Below, in pieces: positions 15,854-25,563 of a DNA stretch of 39,415 nt. This stretch comes from CAZGKX01 sp964525945. GTDB lineage: Bacteria; Pseudomonadota; Gammaproteobacteria; Legionellales; Legionellaceae. The stretch covers positions 1 to 39,415 of the forward strand of contig CAZGKX010000019.1 in assembly GCA_964525945.1 (NCBI GenBank). Direction: 5' to 3'. A program made the translations under genes and the position numbers. Numbering within the stretch: the first letter of the stretch is position 1; each line of letters begins with the position of its first letter. The notes under the pieces were generated by a model. It was not told the origin of the DNA. It was given only the letters and a program-made list of their open reading frames with translations, and did no database searches.

Positions 15854-18052
15854 TTATTTTCTATAACAGGCTAACGTTTGCCGATCGATCTGCAAGTCCA
15901 GACGAATCATTCCACACGCCACGGTGTTGTAAAGAGGATAATGACGGTTTTGATAAGTGCTAATGGCTTGTGAGTGAGGAAATCGATAACGGTTGTCAAA
16001 TCCATAGGAAAGCAAAGCAAACTTGGGGTTGATTTGTTCGATAAATTCTGAGGAAGAAGATGTTTTACTGCCATGATGGGGGACCAATAAAACGTCAGAA
16101 GAAAGGGCCTGGCCATAGGTGTTGATTAAGTAGCGTTCCCCTGGCCGTTCAATATCGCCTGTTAAAAGTATTTTCCGTGTGGCGGTGCTTATTTGTAAGA
16201 CACATGAATGATTGTTTTTATCATGAAATGAATTTTTCATCGAAAAAAATTTAAACGTGACACCATCCCATTGCCAAGGTGGGTAATCATGGCAAGACAC
16301 ACCTTGATGATAAAAATGTGGGTTGTCAACAATCAATTCATTTATTGGATAATGGTCGCTAAGAAACTTTAAACCGCCGCGATGATCGAGATCAGGGTGA
16401 CTGATCACCACCTTATCGATTTTTTTTATGCCCAATGTTTTTAAGTACGGATCGATGACCAGCTGACCGATATTACTGCTGTGGTAAAACTGCATGCCTG
16501 TGTCGTATATAAGAACGTGGTTTTGGGTTCTTACCACAACCGCAAGGCCTTGACCAACATCCAGCGTATCGACCCGGGTTGTTCCAAAAGAAACCTTTTC
16601 ATGTTTTGGGAAAAAACTGGCTATTGCAAGCGTTATTGCCATAGGAACCAAGCGTAGAACTGGGAAAAAACTCAGCAAAGCTATTGCAATCATCATTGCC
16701 AAAGGAGCTATGGCATCAATCAAGGTTAGTTGTACATTCAACTTGGCAAAGGCGTTCACCCAATTCAGGTAATAAAGTAGACCTAAAATGGCCTTTTGTA
16801 GGATAAAATACAAAAAAGGAACGTTGAGCAGGGGGCTTAAAAAGGTAATAAAAAGCGCCAAAGGAACAATGATTAAACTAACAAGAGGAATGGCTAAAAT
16901 ATTGGCCAACAGCCCGTTCACGGATCCATAAGAAAACCAATACAATGATAAAGGCATGACGCCCACTAAACACGCGATCTGCATGAGCAATAATTTATTT
17001 ATTCCTGTTTGTTTGAAACGTTGGGCGATCAAAATTAAAATGGCAACCGCAAGGAATGAAAAATAAAAACCCAGCATCATGATGGAATGTGGTTCAATCA
17101 TCAAGACGACCAGTAAACCATAGCGCCAGGTCTGCCAGCCGGTAAAACGTTGGTACCAAAAATTGCGAGACAACATGAGAAGACACGCAAGGAGCGAACG
17201 TTGCGTAGGCACAGCAAAGCCTGCCACAAAGGCATAACCTGCTGAAACAATGATCGCGCCAATGCTGGCAATTCTAGGTGCGGGGATATACAAACACCAT
17301 CGGCCACAATGTTTCCACATCCATTTGATCAGCCAATACACAAGGCCTGCAATCATGGCAATGTGCTCACCTGAGATATCGATCAAATGCGTGGTGCCTG
17401 TTTGGCGGAATAAGTCCCATTGTGATTTTTCAATGCAGTGCGTTAACCCTAAGGTGAGGGCCTGAACGATCCCTAAGGTTTCTGTGTTGTTGTCCATTTT
17501 GGCTAAATTTTCGCCTAAATATTGACGTAATTTCAACACAAGATACCAGTGTTTTGAACCGTAATTTGGTAAAATAGCAGCTGTTTGAATGGTTCCTATC
17601 CACTGCAAGTGCCTGGAGCGCAACCAGTTTACATAATCAAAACCTCCCGGATTCGCCATGTTGATCGGCTGCTTCAATTTGGCATGAATTCGCCAATATT
17701 CTCCCGCACGAAAATTGGGGCATTTTTTGTAGCAAGTGAGCATAAGTGTGGTTTGTACCGGTTTATGGTTGAACATATGGGCTAAAAACTGAAATTGCGT
17801 TTTATTGGATGAATGGCTGGGGATGGAAGCAATATAGCCCTCCAAAAGAGCATGGTTCACTATTTTTTCTTGGGGCATGTGGTTATCTGTGATCAGCCAT
17901 TCATGGCATGTGCACCAAAAAATCGCCATTAAAAATGACAGAACCCAGCGAAATTTCGGTCTAAAAAAAACCAAAATACCTACTAAAAATAGAGCGTAGA
18001 CGCTTCTATAATAATAGAACGCTGTCCCTGCAAAAAAGCAAAGAATTTCCAT
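15854..18052 (-). CDS. comEC: ComEC/Rec2-type DNA uptake channel protein
   Basis: Inner-membrane channel carrying single-stranded DNA into the cytoplasm during natural transformation. The 732 residues begin with clustered N-terminal hydrophobic helices, then an OB-like soluble part (around GEYWRIHAKLKQPINMANPGGFDYVNW). The competence domain follows, with LIDISGEHIAMIAGL matching the family's H(L)xxISGxH motif. A metallo-beta-lactamase-like domain starts near TRVDTLDVGQGLAVVV, with HPDLDH at residues 552-557 and later LTGDIERPGE and PHHGSKTSSS. All three domains of full-length ComEC are present, so the gene looks functional. It sits between two giant genes on the same strand with short gaps (78 and 68 bp). 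Whether it shares transcripts with them is unknown. Confidence 0.93.
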   Translation of the reverse strand: MEILCFFAGTAFYYYRSVYALFLVGILVFFRPKFRWVLSFLMAIFWCTCHEWLITDNHMPQEKIVNHALLEGYIASIPSHSSNKTQFQFLAHMFNHKPVQTTLMLTCYKKCPNFRAGEYWRIHAKLKQPINMANPGGFDYVNWLRSRHLQWIGTIQTAAILPNYGSKHWYLVLKLRQYLGENLAKMDNNTETLGIVQALTLGLTHCIEKSQWDLFRQTGTTHLIDISGEHIAMIAGLVYWLIKWMWKHCGRWCLYIPAPRIASIGAIIVSAGYAFVAGFAVPTQRSLLACLLMLSRNFWYQRFTGWQTWRYGLLVVLMIEPHSIMMLGFYFSFLAVAILILIAQRFKQTGINKLLLMQIACLVGVMPLSLYWFSYGSVNGLLANILAIPLVSLIIVPLALFITFLSPLLNVPFLYFILQKAILGLLYYLNWVNAFAKLNVQLTLIDAIAPLAMMIAIALLSFFPVLRLVPMAITLAIASFFPKHEKVSFGTTRVDTLDVGQGLAVVVRTQNHVLIYDTGMQFYHSSNIGQLVIDPYLKTLGIKKIDKVVISHPDLDHRGGLKFLSDHYPINELIVDNPHFYHQGVSCHDYPPWQWDGVTFKFFSMKNSFHDKNNHSCVLQISTATRKILLTGDIERPGERYLINTYGQALSSDVLLVPHHGSKTSSSSEFIEQINPKFALLSYGFDNRYRFPHSQAISTYQNRHYPLYNTVACGMIRLDLQIDRQTLACYRK

Positions 18053-18120
18053 GGTTGCTTAGGTTGGATGAAAAGCAAACGTTACTTTATCATTCAAAAT
18101 AGTCCCTAGCAATGTTGTCT

Positions 18121-21100
18121 TTAGACGACAATGCCTTTTGGATCTGAAAATGCGGCGTCTGAACTTGAGCCGTGCAAAGTTTGTGATAAGAAGGTGCGGG
18201 GTGAATTGGGTTTTTTTAATCCAGGGCTCGATTCTTCAGAAAGATCCGAGTCATGGGATGCTTTAATGAAGAAAAAACCGTTCGAATAATTGGATGCTCT
18301 TATTTTTGTGGACATCAAAGCCCCATTTTCCTCTAAATAGAGTAAATTTTCCGCAGACAAGCCAAAACTATTTTTTAAATTGCAGTTTTGTGCAGTAAAA
18401 TCTTGTTGTAGAAAATGCAAAGAAGGTACAAGGGTGTTGGGCTCTTTCATGTTAATAAGTTCATTGAAGTTCACAGAAAAAATTCCTTTTTTGCGAATGA
18501 CAATCAAATGAGGTGAATCAAAACCAAGCATATCGTTAGCCAGCATAATTTGCTGGTTTGGAGTGGCAAAATTCCCTGACGTTAAATCCCAAATGAGTAT
18601 TTTTTGCGAGTCTCCCATCACAAACCAATATTGGTTTTGTGCATAAGCCCAGGTTAACTGTTTTGATTCAGAGGCTTTGTTGGTTAAAACTGAACGGGTC
18701 CAATCGGTGCTGTTCCAAAGTGTCACCGAGCCTTCTCTATCCATCGTCGCCAAAAAATGGCCATCGGGGCACCAACTTAAATAAGCTGTTGGTTTTTCTG
18801 TTGGATAAACGTTTTCAGTGATGCGATGAAATGCAAAATCTTTACCGGCGTCTTGTATTTCAAATAAAATTAAATCACTTTCGGTGCTGATAACAAGTTG
18901 GTGCGTGGCTTGGCAATACGCCATGCTCGTAATGTTAGGCACTCTTTTTTTAAACAAAGACACATTTGATTTGTACAAACCTTTGGGGGACCATAGCTCA
19001 AATGTGCCATCCCTTGTGCAGGTGAGTAAAAATTGATGGGGTAACCAACACATATGTAATAACGGACTCAATGAACTCGATTCCAAATGAGTGCTGGATG
19101 CAGGGTGTAAGGTCTGGATGCCAAGGGTTTGATGTTGATCCAGCCATGCTATATGGTTTCCTTCTAGAGACCAAGCCACCTGGTTGATAGAGCTTTGAGC
19201 ATGACCGGATATGCTTATGCTCTCTGCGTTCACATGGTTTATTGACTTTATGTCCAATTGACCATCGTACCGGCCTGTGACTAAATTGCCGTTCAGCAAA
19301 GCGAAGCATCGAACTGCGGATTCGAGGATAGCCGCAGAGGGATTGGGCAGCGGTTGGCTGCCACTCCATTGCATAACCATGGAATCTTTTCCACCTGAAA
19401 TCACATGATCGTCCACCCATGCTACTTGCGAAATGTTGCTTTCGTGGCCTTGAAATATACCCACGCAATTTCCTGAATCCATTTCCCAAAGCCGAACCGT
19501 GGCATCGTCACTGGCGGATGCCAAATAGGTTGCGTAGGCGAGAGCAGTTACTGCTGCGGTATGCCCCGCTAAAGCAAGTGGAGCTGCTAAATCTTGAAAA
19601 TTGGATGTTAAATTCTGTAAATAAATCATGGCATTCTGGTAACCGGAAGCCAATTGATTACCCTCCTTGGACAAAGCCAAACTACGGATGGGGTTTTTTT
19701 CATTCCGCAGTATAGCGACTGAATCCAATTTAGGTGCGCCTGTGTAATTCCAAAATCGGATGATGCCTTCATCTCCACCAGAAATTACAATGCCCTCTGG
19801 TCCCCAAATCAACACATTCAGGGGGTGTGGTTCAGATTGAGCCACCATGCTGCGTGTGTCTGTGTTCCATATTTGGATGATGTGGGTCATTCCACCGGCA
19901 GCAAATAAATTTCCATCCTGGGCCCATGCCAATGTAAAAATATGACCATTTTGTTCTTTGAAGGCGGTTATTTGGTTGAAATTAACCATGTCCCACACAC
20001 GCAATGTACCGCCTGCCCCAGCGGTCACCAAACGATTGTTTCCGCTGCCGTTGCTCCATGCCATTGCGTAAATGCTTGCCTTATGCCCTTTTAAGTGCGT
20101 AATTTTTTTTCTGTTCATGAGATCAAACACAGCAATTTGGTTATTGTCCTGTTCAGGAACATCCATTGCTAACAGAGGCGTGGCCAGAGCAGGGGCGACA
20201 GCGAATGTTGTTGGCGGAGGGGTTGTGTACATTATAGTTAATGGGTGTAAAAAAGTGGCTTCGGTTAAATTACAGTTTTCCATGTTGGTGTGAAACACCA
20301 CCGCTCGGTAAAAAGAACTTCCTGATAAATCACTGTTGGTGAACAGAACCAATGTTAAATTGCCGAAAGCAAAGTTGCATTTTTGAAAGACCCCATCCCT
20401 TAAATCCGCTTTAGGAATACTGATTTTAGTAAAATCTTGCTGGATGAATAGGTATTTCATGCGGTTCAAAAGGGTAATGGCATTTGAAGCGGCTTTTTCG
20501 TGACCACTAAAAACCATCAACAACAAACGCTCTTGAGCGGTCTGTAGCTCGGGGTGATTGCGCAATGATTCTTCTAAAAAATATAAAACGTCTGGTGTGT
20601 CTGTGAAAAAACGCTTATCCCATTCCTCAATTCTTTGGGTTGGAGGTGTTGTTGTTCGAACCATCTCTTTGTTCGACTCATCGTCTGAGTCTGGTTCATC
20701 ACTTAGCAAAATTTTTAATAAATGTTTGGCTGCCATGTAATATTTAAACGATGGATCAATAAATTGATGATGGATAATCTGCACGTTACCTTGAGTTTTT
20801 AGTGCGGTTGTAAATGGTGCCTGATAACGAATGGATTGTAAAAGTGGATCATCAAAGAGAGCCAGAATAGCTTTTTTAGCGCCCATGGGGTTTGAAGTGT
20901 GCTTTTTAGATGGGCGAACACGCTCCACGCATTCTTCCCCGGAATTAAACATGAGCATCGCTTGCTCTTCAATATAATTTGAAAAATCTTCAAAATGAAT
21001 TTGTTGCACAAATGCTGTTGAATAAAAACGCTGTATGATATGCCTGAACCAGGTTTCAAAAAATTCTTCGTAAAGTTGTAATCTTGAGGTGCCGTGGCTT

Positions 21101-23676
21101 TCTGGATTGGCATGCAAAACGGCGCAAATGATTTGTAGCATGAGGAATGATTGGGACATGGTGCGAATCGCAGGAACTCGATCTTGGTAATCATTAAATT
21201 GAACAGAAAAATTATTAGACGGTGTGTTGTATAAACCAACAAAATCAGCGATTTGCTTGGACATCAACGGCAATAAATCGAATGTTAAGTCCAAGGGGAA
21301 TTTTACTTTTGAGCTAAACCGTAAACGTTCTCGGAAATCAATGCCCAAAAAATAATCGGTTGGACCTAAAAAAATAATTTTAGGGCTGCGATTTCTCCAT
21401 AAAGGATTCAGTTTTATGCACTCTTCAACAATATAGCGTTGGCGAATGAACGCACATTTATCAATGCCATAATAAATGATTACACAGCTTCGATTGGCCA
21501 TTAACGTGGCAATTTCATCATGAGCAAAAATGGTTTCTAAACTGGCCATTAAAAAATTATCATTGCTCGTATCTTTTACTTGCTCCATATTGATTAAAAT
21601 AGGCACGATATTAGTAGTGCTCAACAATTCATCTTCCCAAAGCGAAGCGAAAAAAGACGTGTTCATTTCTATGCCATCTTCCAGCAATAAAAATTGCTGG
21701 TTATTGTGCAAAAACAATTCCAATTGATCCGAAAGCAAGATGGGCAAGTCGGTCTCTTTATTCGCCTGAATGACATAGGGTTCGATGTAAAATTTTTTCA
21801 TTTCGTCAAATGAAGTTGTTTTTGAACGGATTTCTCTTAATTGCCGCAAACGTTGGGTCAATTTTTTTTCTGGCTCTAACAACTCAATGCGTTTGGTTAT
21901 CTCTTGGTTTACCATTTGTTGTGTTTGCCATTGTTGCAGCTGTTCTTGTTTAAACAATTGCAATTGAGCGGCAATCGCCTCTTGTTTATTTTCTACGGAC
22001 GTGATGATCTGATGGAGTTTTTCGTATTTGGTTTTAATATCGACGATTTGATAGTTTATCTGCGCAAAATGCGACAGCAATTTTTGCTCCAACTGGATTA
22101 ACTCCATACGGTTCAACGCAATTTGGTGTTCCTGTTCTGCCGTGAGTTGTTGCTCTGTCAAAAGTTGCTGCATGCATAACACGTATTTTTGAGATAACGC
22201 CACAATTTCTGCTTTCAAAGCAAGGCGCGCTTGGTGTTCTTCTGTTAAACGCTCCTCAAAATACTGTTTTAATGAAGTATGCCCGTCGAATATAGAAACA
22301 TTTTCCAACTGTGATAAAAACCATTCGCTGCCTAAATATGAAAAATGATGGCCAATAACAACGTTGGTGATTTTTGTTCCATTCATTTGGGTTTGTGTGA
22401 ATTGTCCTTCCAATGTGAGTTCTGACCATTGGCTCAAATCAGCATTGGCTTTATTAAAATTAGCTCCGCTCATGGGATTAGCTTTAAATATCGCTTCCTC
22501 AATATGCGCTTCTTCCCAGCTGGTGTTTTGTAAATTACAGTGGCTTAAATTGGCGCGTCGAAAATTCACTTCACAAAAATTCCCTTCCTGTAGATCAAGA
22601 CCTTGCAGTTCATTGTCATGGCATTCGGCAATGACTTGTAGGTTCATGAGAGAGGATAGGTAAGCATTCAAGGAGGGAATCGCTTGGCCCTCTGGGAGTT
22701 GACGAATATCGTTTAAATATTGGATAACTTCTTGCCGCGAAACAGGGTAATAAATTAAAAAATGTTCTTGAACCTGTTGTTTTTCTTTATGATCCGTAAA
22801 TCTAAATGGTGTCAGGGTTTTTGTATCAATCGCCATGGCTGCTGGTAATTGCGGCAGGGTGGCGTGTTTATAATTTAATAACGTGGTGTCTCTTTTAATA
22901 AATTGTTTCTCATTTGCGGACGAGTAATACGTAAGCTCCAGTTGAAAAAGGCCTGTTTTCTTATAAATTGCCAGCCGTGGGCGTGCGTAGGCCCATTTTG
23001 CATAATGTTCAGTGGTGGTTTGGAAAAGACTGGAGGCGCTGTTCTTTTTTAAGGGTATTTTAACGGTGTCATGCAGCATGGATAAGTGGGTGCTTTCCAA
23101 TAAATAATTCACCAAGTCATCGGCGAGCATGGTATCCGGCACTGTGACATGCGATTTTAAGTCAACGGCAAGTTTTTTTAGAAGGCGTTTTGCTCCATAA
23201 TAGGCAAAATCTTCAATGCCCTTTTCTTCAATTTCCTCGTTTTCAATGTAGCTTTTGTAGCGCAATGCTGCGGAATAAACCACTTCATTGATCAGTGTCT
23301 GTAATTTTAGACGGGTATTTTCCCGTTCTAGTTCGTCGGGAGAAAAAGGAGCATTGTCTCCATTTTGTCGTTTTACAAAAGCATAGCCCTCGTTGGCAAG
23401 ATAAGCACCTGTTTTTACAAGGGTTATGCAGCTGGCCGCAATCGCAACACTCGCTCCAGCTGTTGGCACTGCCGTTGCTAAGCCGGCAATGGCAATACCG
23501 GCAGAGGCCACATCACTTGCGAGGGAAACTTGTTCAAGAATGTTTCCTAGTGTCCAGGCTGATGTTTCATCGGGCAACCCGGTTTTTAAAAATTGACTCC
23601 ACACATTGTCCATTTGCAGAATAAAATGCCCAATATAGCGTTGCTGCCTCAAAGAATAGGCACTGGGTGTTTTCAT
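18121..23676 (-). CDS. Giant STAND-like protein: pseudo-NACHT domain with pentapeptide and WD40 repeats
   Basis: About 1851 residues from the ATG at 23676, preceded by AGGAAAGGA; an ATG at 23718 is in frame but lacks such a site. Domains in order: an Ala/Gly-rich hydrophobic segment (~54-93); pentapeptide-like repeats (~356-415, FRRANLSHCNLQNTSW); a Gln-rich coiled coil (~465-620); a NACHT/STAND-like region (~645-850). Next come a helical region, pentapeptides (~1083-1142, ADLRDGVFQKCNF) and 14 WD40-like blades (~1170-1760, e.g. TLRVWDM, TVRLWEM, ILIWDL), enough for two seven-bladed propellers. A last short pentapeptide-like block (FTAQNCNLKNSFGLS) and a Ser-rich tail follow. The P-loop position reads EDGIEMNTSF (666-675), without the GK of Walker A. 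The Walker B position reads YYGIDK (735-740). NLR-like defence sensor and eukaryote-targeted effector are both possible. Confidence 0.88.
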   Translation of the reverse strand: MKTPSAYSLRQQRYIGHFILQMDNVWSQFLKTGLPDETSAWTLGNILEQVSLASDVASAGIAIAGLATAVPTAGASVAIAASCITLVKTGAYLANEGYAFVKRQNGDNAPFSPDELERENTRLKLQTLINEVVYSAALRYKSYIENEEIEEKGIEDFAYYGAKRLLKKLAVDLKSHVTVPDTMLADDLVNYLLESTHLSMLHDTVKIPLKKNSASSLFQTTTEHYAKWAYARPRLAIYKKTGLFQLELTYYSSANEKQFIKRDTTLLNYKHATLPQLPAAMAIDTKTLTPFRFTDHKEKQQVQEHFLIYYPVSRQEVIQYLNDIRQLPEGQAIPSLNAYLSSLMNLQVIAECHDNELQGLDLQEGNFCEVNFRRANLSHCNLQNTSWEEAHIEEAIFKANPMSGANFNKANADLSQWSELTLEGQFTQTQMNGTKITNVVIGHHFSYLGSEWFLSQLENVSIFDGHTSLKQYFEERLTEEHQARLALKAEIVALSQKYVLCMQQLLTEQQLTAEQEHQIALNRMELIQLEQKLLSHFAQINYQIVDIKTKYEKLHQIITSVENKQEAIAAQLQLFKQEQLQQWQTQQMVNQEITKRIELLEPEKKLTQRLRQLREIRSKTTSFDEMKKFYIEPYVIQANKETDLPILLSDQLELFLHNNQQFLLLEDGIEMNTSFFASLWEDELLSTTNIVPILINMEQVKDTSNDNFLMASLETIFAHDEIATLMANRSCVIIYYGIDKCAFIRQRYIVEECIKLNPLWRNRSPKIIFLGPTDYFLGIDFRERLRFSSKVKFPLDLTFDLLPLMSKQIADFVGLYNTPSNNFSVQFNDYQDRVPAIRTMSQSFLMLQIICAVLHANPESHGTSRLQLYEEFFETWFRHIIQRFYSTAFVQQIHFEDFSNYIEEQAMLMFNSGEECVERVRPSKKHTSNPMGAKKAILALFDDPLLQSIRYQAPFTTALKTQGNVQIIHHQFIDPSFKYYMAAKHLLKILLSDEPDSDDESNKEMVRTTTPPTQRIEEWDKRFFTDTPDVLYFLEESLRNHPELQTAQERLLLMVFSGHEKAASNAITLLNRMKYLFIQQDFTKISIPKADLRDGVFQKCNFAFGNLTLVLFTNSDLSGSSFYRAVVFHTNMENCNLTEATFLHPLTIMYTTPPPTTFAVAPALATPLLAMDVPEQDNNQIAVFDLMNRKKITHLKGHKASIYAMAWSNGSGNNRLVTAGAGGTLRVWDMVNFNQITAFKEQNGHIFTLAWAQDGNLFAAGGMTHIIQIWNTDTRSMVAQSEPHPLNVLIWGPEGIVISGGDEGIIRFWNYTGAPKLDSVAILRNEKNPIRSLALSKEGNQLASGYQNAMIYLQNLTSNFQDLAAPLALAGHTAAVTALAYATYLASASDDATVRLWEMDSGNCVGIFQGHESNISQVAWVDDHVISGGKDSMVMQWSGSQPLPNPSAAILESAVRCFALLNGNLVTGRYDGQLDIKSINHVNAESISISGHAQSSINQVAWSLEGNHIAWLDQHQTLGIQTLHPASSTHLESSSLSPLLHMCWLPHQFLLTCTRDGTFELWSPKGLYKSNVSLFKKRVPNITSMAYCQATHQLVISTESDLILFEIQDAGKDFAFHRITENVYPTEKPTAYLSWCPDGHFLATMDREGSVTLWNSTDWTRSVLTNKASESKQLTWAYAQNQYWFVMGDSQKILIWDLTSGNFATPNQQIMLANDMLGFDSPHLIVIRKKGIFSVNFNELINMKEPNTLVPSLHFLQQDFTAQNCNLKNSFGLSAENLLYLEENGALMSTKIRASNYSNGFFFIKASHDSDLSEESSPGLKKPNSPRTFLSQTLHGSSSDAAFSDPKGIVV

Positions 23677-23730
23677 ATAGGTATCCTTTCCTGTATGTAA
23701 CGTGTGTTTTAAAACCATAGCATGGGTTAT

Positions 23731-24759
23731 CTAAAATGCAAGTTTTAACTCCTGCCAGTATTGGTTGTACAAAGCAATGGTTTCTTCCCCGACGTCGCGT
23801 TGAAAAACTCCTCGTTTTAAAATGGCAGGAGCCGGATAAACCATTTCGTCATTGCGTATCTTTTCAGGCAATAAGGATTTGCCTGCACTGTTTGTTATGC
23901 CATGGCCTTCTTCCAGAGCAATTTGTGCGGCAGTATCTGCTTGTAACATGAAATTTATAAATTTGTACGCTTCATCGGGGTGCGGTGGATGAATGGGTAT
24001 TGCCAGGCAATCGACCCAGATCACAAAACCTTCTTGTGGGTAAATAAAATGGATGAAAGGATTCTCGGCGCGTGCTTTAAACGCGTCGCCGTTCCATGCT
24101 GAGCCTGCGATCGCATCGCCGTCGATCATGACGGCTTGAATACCATCACTGCCGAATAGCTTTATATTGGGGATCAAGGCTCGTAATTTTTTATAGGCTT
24201 CTTCGATATGAATAGGGTTGGTGTCATTGGGCGAGTAGCCTAGGCTCATCAACGCAATTGCAAAAATTTCTCTGGAATCATCCAGTAACATCAATTCGCG
24301 ACGCCAGCGTGGTTCCCATAATGCTTGCCAATTCAAAAGCGGTTTTTTAACCCAGCGGGCATTGTAAAATATCCCGGTGGCGCCCCAAATCAATGGCACG
24401 CTGTATTGATTGCCGGCATCGTAATCATTGTTGGTGAACAATGGATCCAGATTATGAATATGGGTTAATTTTTCATGATCCAGCTTGCTCAGCATGCCTT
24501 GTTTTTGCATGCGCTCTACAAAATAACCCGAAGGAAGAATCACATCATATATGGAATGGCTCGTCGATTTTAACTTGGTGTACATGGTTTCATTGCTATC
24601 GTAGGTGGATAAATTGACCTTAATACCAGTGGTGTTTTCAAATTGTTGAATAACACTTTTGGGGATTTCTCCTCCCCAGACGTATACATTGACCACTTTT
24701 TGGGCAAAAATTGCACTTGTTGTAAGCATGAGTAAAAAAAGAGCGATTAAACCATTCAT
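23731..24759 (-). CDS. potD: Spermidine/putrescine-binding periplasmic protein PotD
   Basis: Substrate-capturing component of the polyamine ABC importer, 342 residues. A signal peptide spans residues 1-19 (cut near TSAIFA). The mature start VNVYVWGGEIPKSVIQQF matches the PotD/PotF pattern (NWxxYIP, then FexxTGIKV). Further family blocks are YDVILPSGYFVERM and GDAIAGSAWNGDAF. It is the last gene of potABCD, 36 nt after potC. Spermidine or putrescine preference cannot be told from what I can see. Confidence 0.93.
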   Translation of the reverse strand: MNGLIALFLLMLTTSAIFAQKVVNVYVWGGEIPKSVIQQFENTTGIKVNLSTYDSNETMYTKLKSTSHSIYDVILPSGYFVERMQKQGMLSKLDHEKLTHIHNLDPLFTNNDYDAGNQYSVPLIWGATGIFYNARWVKKPLLNWQALWEPRWRRELMLLDDSREIFAIALMSLGYSPNDTNPIHIEEAYKKLRALIPNIKLFGSDGIQAVMIDGDAIAGSAWNGDAFKARAENPFIHFIYPQEGFVIWVDCLAIPIHPPHPDEAYKFINFMLQADTAAQIALEEGHGITNSAGKSLLPEKIRNDEMVYPAPAILKRGVFQRDVGEETIALYNQYWQELKLAF

Positions 24760-24795
24760 CTATAGTTCCATGGGTTGTCTGGCGAATTATGATGC

Positions 24796-25563
24796 TTATT
24801 TCTGCCGTGAACTTAAATAATGCGAAATAATAACGAGCATCATTGAAATAAAAAAAGTAATGGTGCAAAGTGCATTTAATTCCGGCGTGACCCCGGCTCT
24901 TACCAACGAATATATCGTGAGGGGTAAAATGTTGAAGTCTGGCCCTGCCACAAAATAGCTAATGATGACGTCATCAAATGAAAGTGTAAAACACAACAAG
25001 AAAGCACTTAAAACAGCTGGCCACAACAAAGGTAAAAGCACTTTCGTTAACGCTTTAAAACGGCTTGCGCCGAGATCCAGGGCGCTAAAATAGATATTGG
25101 CGTCCAAGGTATGAATACGGCTTTTAATCGTTAAGATGACAAAAGGAATACAAAACGTAATGTGTGCAATGAGCAAGCTAAAAAATCCCAAAGGCACGTC
25201 CGTGACGTTAAAAAATATCAATAATGCGACACCCAATACCAAGTCGGGTAACACAATCAACACCAATAACATGACAAAAAATGATCGGTAGCGTCGGCTT
25301 GGGTATAAAAATAAATGCACAGAGGCCAACAGACCAACCGTTGTGGCGATGAAAGACGCGCAAAAACCCAGCAAGCCTGAGTGTAAAAAGGCTGACCATA
25401 ATCCTCTGTCTTTCAGGAGCTCAATATACCAGCGCGTGGAAAAACCATGCCATTGCAAAGAAAAGCGCGCATCATTCACTGAGTAGAGAATCAACACCAA
25501 AATCGGTGCATAAAGTAAAATGTACACCATGCTGACGTATGATTTTTGCAAAAAGGATTTCAA
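24796..25563 (-). CDS. potC: Polyamine ABC transporter permease PotC
   Basis: A 255-residue inner-membrane permease with about six helices. The EAA loop is visible as SALDLGASRFKALTKVLLPL, where the ATPase PotA docks. The start codon is TTG (25563-25561) and overlaps the potB stop as TTGA, a 4-nt coupled junction. Length and position after potB match PotC. Confidence 0.93.
   Translation of the reverse strand: MKSFLQKSYVSMVYILLYAPILVLILYSVNDARFSLQWHGFSTRWYIELLKDRGLWSAFLHSGLLGFCASFIATTVGLLASVHLFLYPSRRYRSFFVMLLVLIVLPDLVLGVALLIFFNVTDVPLGFFSLLIAHITFCIPFVILTIKSRIHTLDANIYFSALDLGASRFKALTKVLLPLLWPAVLSAFLLCFTLSFDDVIISYFVAGPDFNILPLTIYSLVRAGVTPELNALCTITFFISMMLVIISHYLSSRQK

Noticed and set aside
23674..23718. 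Upstream ATG (23718) as the start of the giant gene
   Set aside because: No ribosome-binding site precedes it, whereas AGGAAAGGA precedes the ATG at 23676.
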